Assembly: GCA_013694835.1 (NCBI GenBank)
Contig: JACDBP010000142.1
Coordinates: 1-5,291 of the forward strand
DNA length: 5,291 nt
Reading direction: 5' to 3'
DNA from: Chloroflexota bacterium
Lineage (GTDB): Bacteria; Chloroflexota; Limnocylindria; Limnocylindrales; CSP1-4
Of this stretch, positions 1 through 5,291 are shown piece after piece. Numbering within the stretch: the first letter of the stretch is position 1; each line of letters begins with the position of its first letter. The notes beneath the pieces were generated by a model. That model made no database searches. It was not told where the DNA came from and saw only the letters and a program-made list of their open reading frames with translations. The translations under genes and the position numbers were made by a program.

Positions 1-1
1 C

Positions 2-1228
2 GTCGGTGTCGCCGAGGAAGGCCTGCCGGCCGAGGAGCGGCTGCCGCCCGCGGACTGGCCGATCGCGGAGCAGGCTGACGCCTCACCGGCCCCTGACGGG
101 CTGCTGACCGCCGCTCCGCCGCGCGACGTGCGCCTGGTGAGGCTGGGACCATCGGGCCCGCTCGCGGGGTTCCTCCACGGCGGCCGGCGCGGTCCGCTGC
201 ATCGCATGCCCGGCCTCGGCGGTACCTTGCGGACGCTTGGCTGGCCCCTGGCAGCGCGCGCCTGGGGTCATACGCTCCGCCAGCTTCAGCCCGCCGACCT
301 CTACCACGCCTGCGGCATCGGGGCGGCTGTCGTCGCTCCCGATCTGGCGCGCCGCGCCAGGCGCCGCGGTCGCGCAGGGCAGGTCGTCTACGACTACATC
401 GACGTCGTCCAGGGATCGGACCTCTGGTTCCGCTACCCGCGCTGGCGCCGTGCGACCTTTCCGCGGGTCGAGGGAGCAGCCGTGCGGGCTGCCGACGCCA
501 TGACGTCCGTCAACGACGAGTGCGCAGCCGACGCAAAGGAACGCTGGAAGCTGACACGCATGCCCCTCGTGATCTACAACGCCCCGCCCCGCGCGGAGAT
601 TCCCCCGGACGGCGCGCCGGATCTCCTCCGAACGGCGACGGGCATCCCGTCCGAGCGAGCCGTGGTGCTGTTCATCGGCAAGTTCGGAGTCGACCGTCCG
701 GTGCTCGAAGCCGGCGATGCGGTCCTGCGGTTGCGCGATGCTGCCTTCGTCGCACTCGGCTATGGGCCGCGTGAGGCGGAGCTGCGCGCCAGGGACAGCG
801 ATCCCCGGCGAGCGGGGCGCCACTTCACGCTGCCGCCGGTCCCGCCTGAGGCCGTCACCCGCTGGTCGGCGACGGCGGACGCGACGCTCGTCCTGGCCCC
901 GGGCGACAATCTCAACAACCGCTACATGACGCCCAACAAGCTCTGGGAGAGCCTTGCGGCGGGGGTGCCGGTGGTCGTCGGTGAGCACCAGGTCGCGGCA
1001 CAGAGGATCGTCGAGCCCGACGGGCTGGGCGTCCGCGCACGAGCCGGCGACGTCGATTCGCTGACGGCGGGTCTGCGGACGCTGCTGGACGTCAGCGAGG
1101 CGGATCGCCGGGCCCGTAGCGAGCGTGCGCGCCGTCTGGTCGTCGAGCGGTACGCATGGGACGTCACGATCCCGAGCTATCTTCGGCTGGTCCGCGAGCT
1201 CGTCGTTCGACCCGCGGTCTCGCGCTGA
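2..1228 (+). CDS. GT-B glycosyltransferase (GT4-like), 5'-truncated by window edge
   Basis: Predicted sugar-nucleotide-dependent glycosyltransferase, probably acting at the cytoplasmic face of the membrane in surface-glycan synthesis. The frame is open from base 2 to the TGA at 1226-1228, giving 408 visible residues. The C-terminal Rossmann half is clear: a strand VVLFIGKFG near residues 221-229, ALGYG near 251-255, WSATAD at 288-293, then NNRYMTPNKLWESLAAGVPVV at about 305-325, the usual donor-binding region. Glu316 fits the second Glu of the GT4 EX7E motif; the first is replaced by Tyr308, as in its neighbour. A GTG at 128 could start a 366-residue protein, but the frame upstream reads like the end of a GT N-domain (EEGLPAEER). 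Aligning this GLP with the GLP at residues 56-58 of the second glycosyltransferase suggests about 49 residues are missing and a full length near 457. Probably first of the visible operon; the 3' end abuts the epimerase gene. The acceptor and donor sugars cannot be told from sequence. Confidence 0.88.
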   Translation, partial: VGVAEEGLPAEERLPPADWPIAEQADASPAPDGLLTAAPPRDVRLVRLGPSGPLAGFLHGGRRGPLHRMPGLGGTLRTLGWPLAARAWGHTLRQLQPADLYHACGIGAAVVAPDLARRARRRGRAGQVVYDYIDVVQGSDLWFRYPRWRRATFPRVEGAAVRAADAMTSVNDECAADAKERWKLTRMPLVIYNAPPRAEIPPDGAPDLLRTATGIPSERAVVLFIGKFGVDRPVLEAGDAVLRLRDAAFVALGYGPREAELRARDSDPRRAGRHFTLPPVPPEAVTRWSATADATLVLAPGDNLNNRYMTPNKLWESLAAGVPVVVGEHQVAAQRIVEPDGLGVRARAGDVDSLTAGLRTLLDVSEADRRARSERARRLVVERYAWDVTIPSYLRLVRELVVRPAVSR

Positions 1229-1229
1229 G

Positions 1230-2360
1230 GTGCGGCTGCTCGTCGTCGTCGGCACCCGACCACAGCTGATCAAGGCAGCCGCGCTGCTGCCGGCGCTGCG
1301 GCGCGATCACGACGTCCGCTTCGTCGACACGGGCCAGCACTATGACGAGGGGATGGCCGGCTCGTTCTTCGGGGAGCTGGACCTGCCGCGACCGGATCAC
1401 ACCCTGGAGGTGGCCGGCGGCAGCGTTGCCGACCAGGTGGCGCGGATGCTGCTCGCGCTCGAGCCGTTGTTGATCGCCGAGGCACCCGAAGCCGTCGTGG
1501 TGATCGGCGACACGAACTCCACGTTCGCCGGCGCGATGGCGGCGGCGACGCTCGGCATCCCCGTGGCGCATGTCGAGGCGGGCTTGCGAAGCCACGACCG
1601 GCGGATGCCGGAGGAGCTGAACCGGATCCTGACCGACCATCTCTCGAGCCTCTGCTTCGCGCCCACGCCGACCGCTGTCGCGAACCTGGCAACGGAGGGG
1701 ATCCGTGACGGCGTGCTGCAGGTCGGCGACCTGATGCAGGACCTCGCGGCGCGCGTCAGCGACGGGGTGCGCGACCCCGCAGAGCTCGACCGCGTGGCCG
1801 CGCGACCCGGATGGGACGCGCCAGCCCCACGCCAGGGGCGCTACCTCTTCGCGACGGTGCATCGAGCCGAGAACCGCGAGATCGACGCGGTGCGCGCCTG
1901 GAGCGCTCTGCTCGGAGATGCCGCCTCCGGCGAGCGGCCGGTGCTCCTGGCCCTCCACCCGGGCACGAGGAACGTGATGGAGCGACTGGGCGCCGCGTTG
2001 CCGCCGAACGTCCACGCCGTACCGCCACAGGGCTACCGGACCACACTTGCGCTGCAGCTCCACGCTGCCGCGGTGCTGACCGATTCGGGCGGGGTCCAGC
2101 GCGAGGCGGCCTGGCTCGGCACACCCTGCCTGGTGCTCCGCGGCACCACCGAGTGGGTGGAGCTGCTGGCCGGGGAGGGCGGGCGGATGGTGATGGTGGG
2201 GCTCGATCGGGACCTTGCGACGCAAGCGCTGGCGCGACTGGCGCCACTCGACCGCGCAGCCGAGGATGCTCGTCGCCGAGCCCAGACGGTGCGGGTCGAG
2301 TCGCCTCGCGCCGCCGAGGCGATCAATGAGGCACTGATCCGTGGTGTCCGTGGCCGCTGA
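1230..2360 (+). CDS. wecB: UDP-N-acetylglucosamine 2-epimerase, non-hydrolysing (WecB/WbpI family)
   Basis: Cytoplasmic enzyme that reversibly converts UDP-GlcNAc to UDP-ManNAc, or a close relative acting on a derivative such as UDP-GlcNAc3NAcA. The 376 residues match the family's usual 360-390. Visible family residues, by correspondence with E. coli WecB, are Arg10 and Lys15 in GTRPQLIK, Asp94 in GDTNST, Glu116 in HVEAGLR, Glu128 in MPEELNR, His211 in TVHRAEN, Gln267, Ser286, Gly288 and Glu292 in LTDSGGVQREA, and Arg304. Nothing catalytic appears missing. The signatures GTRPQ, TGQHYD (34-39) and TEWVE (307-311) resemble the WbpI/WlbD branch more than enterobacterial WecB, so the exact substrate is uncertain. 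The GTG at 1230 is chosen because the conserved N-terminal strand begins immediately; the frame is open back past 1125, but that part overlaps the first gene and shows no family similarity. Only one base separates it from the upstream stop and no clear Shine-Dalgarno sequence is seen, suggesting coupled re-initiation. It overlaps the next gene by 20 bases. Confidence 0.94.
   Translation: MRLLVVVGTRPQLIKAAALLPALRRDHDVRFVDTGQHYDEGMAGSFFGELDLPRPDHTLEVAGGSVADQVARMLLALEPLLIAEAPEAVVVIGDTNSTFAGAMAAATLGIPVAHVEAGLRSHDRRMPEELNRILTDHLSSLCFAPTPTAVANLATEGIRDGVLQVGDLMQDLAARVSDGVRDPAELDRVAARPGWDAPAPRQGRYLFATVHRAENREIDAVRAWSALLGDAASGERPVLLALHPGTRNVMERLGAALPPNVHAVPPQGYRTTLALQLHAAAVLTDSGGVQREAAWLGTPCLVLRGTTEWVELLAGEGGRMVMVGLDRDLATQALARLAPLDRAAEDARRRAQTVRVESPRAAEAINEALIRGVRGR
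2328..2331 (+). promoter_or_regulatory. Probable ribosome binding site (GAGG) for second glycosyltransferase
   Basis: GAGG lies inside the end of the epimerase gene, 9 bases before the GTG at 2341. The spacing is normal for a Shine-Dalgarno sequence and favours 2341 over the alternative in-frame GTG codons at 2344 and 2350. The frame has a stop at 2335-2337, so no earlier start is possible. Confidence 0.5.
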
Positions 2361-3729
2361 CCGATCCGGCGGCGTCACTCGGCCACCTCGGCTGGCGTTG
2401 CTGGTCTTCGGGACGGCTCGTTTCGATTCGCGGACCTGGCGGGTCGCCCGCTCGGCACTGCGGGCCGGGTACCAAGTCGTCGTCTACGCACGCTGGGAGC
2501 CGGGGCTCCCGCGCGACGCCGTCGAGGACGGCATCCGGATCGTGCGGGTCGCGGTGCCGGCCCGCCAGCTGGTCCTGCGGCCGACCAGTCGAGTGACGCT
2601 GCGTATCCCGCGGCTCCGCCCAAGACGAGCCCGCCCGACGACCCGACCCGGCCCGGCGCTCGGCTCGGTGCCCGTGCACTCGGCGTCCTCGGCGTCCACG
2701 CCGGACCTCGGTCACGGCGACGCCGGAACACCGCGCGCCAGGTTCGGGTCTATCCGCCAGTGGCTCCGCTTCCCCCACTCGATCCTGCCCTGGGCTGCCG
2801 CGCTGGATCGGGTCGTCGAGCCTGCCGACCTCTGGCACGGCCGGTTGGTCGGCGGGCTGCCGGCCGCCGTGCGCCAGGCGAGACGGCTTGGTGGGGCGGC
2901 GATCTACGACAGCGGGGACGTCTACGTCCAGTCACGGGAGCTGGCCCAGGGCGGCCTCTACGCTCGCCTCGTCGCCCGAGCCGAGCGCAGGTGGGCGCGA
3001 CGATGCGCCGCGGTACTGACCGTCAACGAGCCGTTCGCCCGCCTTCTCGAGCGCCAGCTTCGTGTGCCACCGCCCACCGTCGTCATGAACTGCCCGGAAC
3101 GGTACGAGGTCCCGGAGCCTCGTCCCGACCTCATCAGGAAAGCGCTCGGACTTTCCCCCTCTACGAGGGTGGCGCTCTACCAGGGCGGGCTGATGACCGG
3201 CCGCGGGGTCGAGCAGGCGATGGACGCCGTGCTCCAGGTCCGCGACACGGTGCTCGCCATCCTGGGCTTCGGGGCCAGCCGAGGTGAGATCGTGCGCCGC
3301 GCCGCATCGCCGCGGTACGAAGGACGCGTGCACGTGTTACAGCCGGTCTCACCCGCTGCGCTGCTCGACTGGTCCGCCTCGGCGGACGTCGCCGTCATGC
3401 CCATCCAGGACACCAGCGCCAACCACCGCTACGCCACGCCGAACAAGCTGTTCGAGGCCATCGCGGCGGGCACTCCGGTCGTTGCCAGCGACCTGCCGGG
3501 CATGTCGACCATCGTCCGGCCCGCGGGCGCCGGTGTGTTGGTGGATCCGTTCGATCCGGGGGACATCGCGCGCGGCCTGCGCGAGGTCCTCGACGCTGTC
3601 CCCGAGGACCGCGAACAGATGCGGCAGCGATGCCTGGCGGCGGCACGCGACCGCTTCAACTGGGAGGCCCAGGAGGGTGCTCTGCTCGCCGTCTACCGGC
3701 GACTGCTGGAGACGGTCATGCGCCGCTGA
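2341..3729 (+). CDS. GT-B glycosyltransferase (GT4-like), paralogue of the upstream one
   Basis: Predicted 462-residue glycosyltransferase of surface-polysaccharide type. The N-terminal half begins with a strand LALLVFGTARFDSRTWR (18-34), typical of GT4 N-domains, and contains PADLWHG near 161-167 and YDSGDVY near 189-195. The C-terminal half has VALYQGGLMTGRG (277-289), ILGFG (307-311), WSASAD (344-349) and NHRYATPNKLFEAIAAGTPVV at 361-381, with Glu372 as the likely nucleotide-sugar-binding Glu; Tyr364 sits where GT4 proteins often carry the first Glu of EX7E. Many of these motifs are shared with the upstream glycosyltransferase (PADLYH, WSATAD, NNRYMTPNKLWE), so the two are paralogues. Residues about 80-136 form an Arg/Pro- then Ser/Gly-rich insertion of low complexity, with nine Arg in residues 80-102. 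No transmembrane helix is evident. The start overlaps the epimerase end by 20 bases, so the genes are probably coupled. The sugar specificity is unknown. Confidence 0.92.
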   Translation: MVSVAADRSGGVTRPPRLALLVFGTARFDSRTWRVARSALRAGYQVVVYARWEPGLPRDAVEDGIRIVRVAVPARQLVLRPTSRVTLRIPRLRPRRARPTTRPGPALGSVPVHSASSASTPDLGHGDAGTPRARFGSIRQWLRFPHSILPWAAALDRVVEPADLWHGRLVGGLPAAVRQARRLGGAAIYDSGDVYVQSRELAQGGLYARLVARAERRWARRCAAVLTVNEPFARLLERQLRVPPPTVVMNCPERYEVPEPRPDLIRKALGLSPSTRVALYQGGLMTGRGVEQAMDAVLQVRDTVLAILGFGASRGEIVRRAASPRYEGRVHVLQPVSPAALLDWSASADVAVMPIQDTSANHRYATPNKLFEAIAAGTPVVASDLPGMSTIVRPAGAGVLVDPFDPGDIARGLREVLDAVPEDREQMRQRCLAAARDRFNWEAQEGALLAVYRRLLETVMRR

Positions 3730-3737
3730 CCCGCCTG

Positions 3738-3743
3738 TATCAT
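3738..3743 (+). promoter_or_regulatory. Candidate -10 box (TATCAT) for a leaderless transcript
   Basis: TATCAT matches the TATAAT consensus at five of six positions in otherwise very G/C-rich DNA and ends 7 bases before the ATG at 3751, so transcription would begin at or next to the start codon. No purine-rich Shine-Dalgarno sequence is seen in the 21-base gap (3730-3750), which fits leaderless initiation. No convincing -35 hexamer is seen about 17 bases upstream. This rests on sequence pattern only. Confidence 0.4.
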
Positions 3744-3750
3744 CGCGTCG

Positions 3751-5291
3751 ATGGTGAGAAGCAGAGCAGCTTCGCGCTGGTTTCCGATCCTTCTCGCGAC
3801 CTCGCTGCTGGGATTCGCCGTGCCGGCCGCGGCGACCGGTGACACGGCTCCGCCGACGCGCCACGGCGCCGCACGACAGGATCCGGGCCGCCCGCGCGCG
3901 ATCGTCGACCCGTACCGCTCGGAGGGTCGGCAGCCGGTCGCCCCAGGGGTCGCCCACGACTGGGGCGCCTTCCTGACGGACAGCTCGACCGGCCGGCAAG
4001 TCGCGCACATCGTGGAGGTGGACCCCGACGACCCGGCGCTGGCATTCGAGGCTTCGCTCTCGAACGACACCGCGACGGACCTTGAACGACTCAGCCTCCA
4101 GGCTGCCCGCCAGAGCGGGGAGGGCCACCGCGTCATCGCTGCCATCAACGGGGACACCTGGAGCGGCTACGACCACGTCCGACTCAGTCCACCGAAAGGC
4201 CTCCACGTCCAGGACGGTGAGCTGATGGCGGCAGGCGACCTTGCCCGGCCCACCTTCGGCGTCACCGCCGACCGGCGCCCGATGATCGGCTCGGTACGGC
4301 TGACCGCGGCGGTGACCGTGACCACGGGTGCGGCTTCTGGCTCATCGCTGGCCGTGCGACGCGTCAACCAGCACCGCCGCCTCAACGACCTGGTGCTCTA
4401 CACGTCCCGGTTCGGGGGCAGCACTCTCACGGACGCGACCGGTACAGAGGTCGTGCTCGGCGGCGTCACCTTGCCGCTGACTCCGACGGGCGAGCATGCG
4501 GCGGCCGTCCTCGAGGTACGCACCGCCAGCGGCGACACACCGATCGGGCCCGGCCAGCTGGTGCTTTCCGGGGTCGGCTCCGCCAGGACCTTCCTCGACG
4601 GCCTGACGGCCGGCGACACGCTCACGCTCGCCCTCACGGTCACGCCCGGCTGGGAAGAGGTCCGCGAGGCCGTCGGCGGGCGCGAGACGCTCGTGCGTGA
4701 CGGTGTCGTCGCAGAGGCGCAGGGCGACACCTGGACGGAGGTCCATCCTCGCAGCGCGATCGGCATCACTGCCGAGGGCCGGATCGTGATGGCCGCCGTG
4801 GACGGTCGGCAGCCGGGCTACAGCACAGGTGCGCGACTCGATGAGCTGGCCGACTTCATGCTCGCCCGCGGCGCGCTTCAGGCGATCAACCTGGACGGCG
4901 GCGGCTCCACCGGTCTGCTGGTTCGACGCCCCGGTGACGTGGAGGTCAGCTTCGCGAATCGAGGCTCCGACAGCCAGGAGCGCCGCATCAGCAACGGCCT
5001 GCTCCTGGTCACGAGCATGCCGACCGGACCCGCGACGACCGTGCTCCTGTCCCCGCCCTCGGCCGAGCTCTACAGCGGCCAGACCGTCGACTTCGAGGCT
5101 CGTGCCCACGACGCCGGCTGGAATGGCATCGCGACCTCACCCGACACCCTCCGCTGGTCGATGGAGGGCACCGGCGGGACGCTCGCGGCCGATGGCCGGT
5201 TCACGGCTACCGTGGACGGCAGCGCGACCGTCATCGCGCGGGTCGGCGACGCGGCAGGGTCCGCGCCCGTGACCGTGATCCACGATACGAC
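3751..5291 (+). CDS. Secreted phosphodiester glycosidase (NAGPA domain) with Ig-like domain, 3'-truncated
   Basis: Predicted exported enzyme of the phosphodiester glycosidase family (Pfam NAGPA; the mammalian member removes GlcNAc from GlcNAc-phospho-mannose). The frame is open from ATG 3751 to the window end, giving 513 residues. Residues 1-28 look like a signal peptide: Arg-rich start, hydrophobic core about 11-26, AAA then TG for cleavage near 28/29. PVAPGVAHDWGAF (62-74) is the usual family lead-in. The NAGPA domain spans about 127-421: AINGDTW (131-137), QLVLSGVGSA (269-278), RSAIGIT (334-340), VDGRQPGYSTG (350-360), INLDGGGSTGLL (379-390) and a closing ERRISNGLLLV (410-420). From about 429 a bacterial Ig-like domain begins (SPPSAELYSGQ, DGRFTATVDG) and is nearly complete at the window end; more domains may follow. 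The gene follows the glycosyltransferase operon after 21 bases and may have its own leaderless promoter. The physiological substrate in bacteria is unknown; a wall or capsule glycan phosphodiester is an inference. The family call is strong, the reaction less so. Confidence 0.9.
   Translation, partial: MVRSRAASRWFPILLATSLLGFAVPAAATGDTAPPTRHGAARQDPGRPRAIVDPYRSEGRQPVAPGVAHDWGAFLTDSSTGRQVAHIVEVDPDDPALAFEASLSNDTATDLERLSLQAARQSGEGHRVIAAINGDTWSGYDHVRLSPPKGLHVQDGELMAAGDLARPTFGVTADRRPMIGSVRLTAAVTVTTGAASGSSLAVRRVNQHRRLNDLVLYTSRFGGSTLTDATGTEVVLGGVTLPLTPTGEHAAAVLEVRTASGDTPIGPGQLVLSGVGSARTFLDGLTAGDTLTLALTVTPGWEEVREAVGGRETLVRDGVVAEAQGDTWTEVHPRSAIGITAEGRIVMAAVDGRQPGYSTGARLDELADFMLARGALQAINLDGGGSTGLLVRRPGDVEVSFANRGSDSQERRISNGLLLVTSMPTGPATTVLLSPPSAELYSGQTVDFEARAHDAGWNGIATSPDTLRWSMEGTGGTLAADGRFTATVDGSATVIARVGDAAGSAPVTVIHDT

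Noticed and set aside
128..130. GTG as the true start of the first glycosyltransferase
   Set aside because: The same frame is open back to the window edge and reads like the glycosyltransferase N-domain, and alignment with the second paralogue indicates a longer N-terminus. There is also no clear Shine-Dalgarno sequence before it.
1125..1229. Upstream extension of the epimerase to the ATG-initiated frame at 1125
   Set aside because: The extra 35 residues overlap the end of the first glycosyltransferase, are Ser/Arg-rich, and precede a canonical family N-terminus beginning at GTG 1230.
83..1273. Long minus-strand open frame of 396 codons opposite the first glycosyltransferase
   Set aside because: It mirrors a gene with clear family motifs on the + strand. 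Its translation is Arg/Ala/Asp-rich without recognisable domains, as expected for an antisense frame in G/C-rich coding DNA.
1164..2378. Minus-strand open frame of 404 codons covering the whole epimerase gene
   Set aside because: The + strand encodes a full epimerase with all expected active-site residues. The antisense translation shows no domain pattern and arises from codon bias.
3730..3750. A transcription terminator between the second glycosyltransferase and the glycosidase
   Set aside because: The 21-base gap contains no G/C-rich hairpin followed by a T-run, so no intrinsic terminator is supported.
3630..3842. Small + strand open frame bridging the second glycosyltransferase and the glycosidase
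   Set aside because: It is out of frame with both supported genes, Gly/Arg-rich, and would overlap the glycosidase signal peptide coding sequence.
3349..4206. Minus-strand open frame of 285 codons across the junction of the second glycosyltransferase and the glycosidase
   Set aside because: It spans two well-supported + strand genes and their gap, and its translation has no recognisable motif.

Overview
This is a high-GC window (roughly 70% G+C by eye, with strong G/C preference at third codon positions and GTG starts). It looks like chromosomal DNA from a high-GC bacterium such as an actinobacterium (including Thermoleophilia-type lineages) or a member of Chloroflexota. No taxonomic marker gene is present, so this is only a compositional and stylistic guess. 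All supported genes lie on the + strand and the window is almost entirely coding.

Layout: (1) positions 2-1228, the 3' part of a GT-B-fold glycosyltransferase whose N-terminus lies before the window. (2) 1230-2360, a complete non-hydrolysing UDP-N-acetylglucosamine 2-epimerase of the WecB/WbpI family with all the usual active-site residues. (3) 2341-3729, a complete second GT-B glycosyltransferase, recognisably a diverged paralogue of the first, with an odd Arg/Pro/Ser-rich insertion in its N-terminal half. (4) 3751 to the window end, the 5' part of a secreted phosphodiester glycosidase (NAGPA-domain) protein with a signal peptide and the beginning of a bacterial Ig-like domain. No RNA genes, mobile elements, CRISPR arrays or long repeats were seen.

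Genes 1-3 are tightly packed (a 1-base gap, then a 20-base overlap), which indicates one translationally coupled operon for making a surface glycan. The epimerase would supply an activated ManNAc-type sugar, and the two cytoplasmic or membrane-associated glycosyltransferases would add sugars to a lipid-linked or other acceptor. The fourth gene follows after 21 bases. It has a TATCAT box 7 bases before its ATG and no Shine-Dalgarno sequence, so it may also be transcribed separately as a leaderless mRNA. Its product is predicted to be exported and may trim sugar-phosphodiester or related linkages outside the cell. A functional link to the glycan made by genes 1-3 is suggested only by neighbourhood.

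This is mostly an ordinary polysaccharide-biosynthesis region. The points worth a second look are the WbpI-like signatures of the epimerase, the paralogous glycosyltransferases flanking it, the low-complexity insertion in the second one, and the pairing with a secreted phosphodiester glycosidase.
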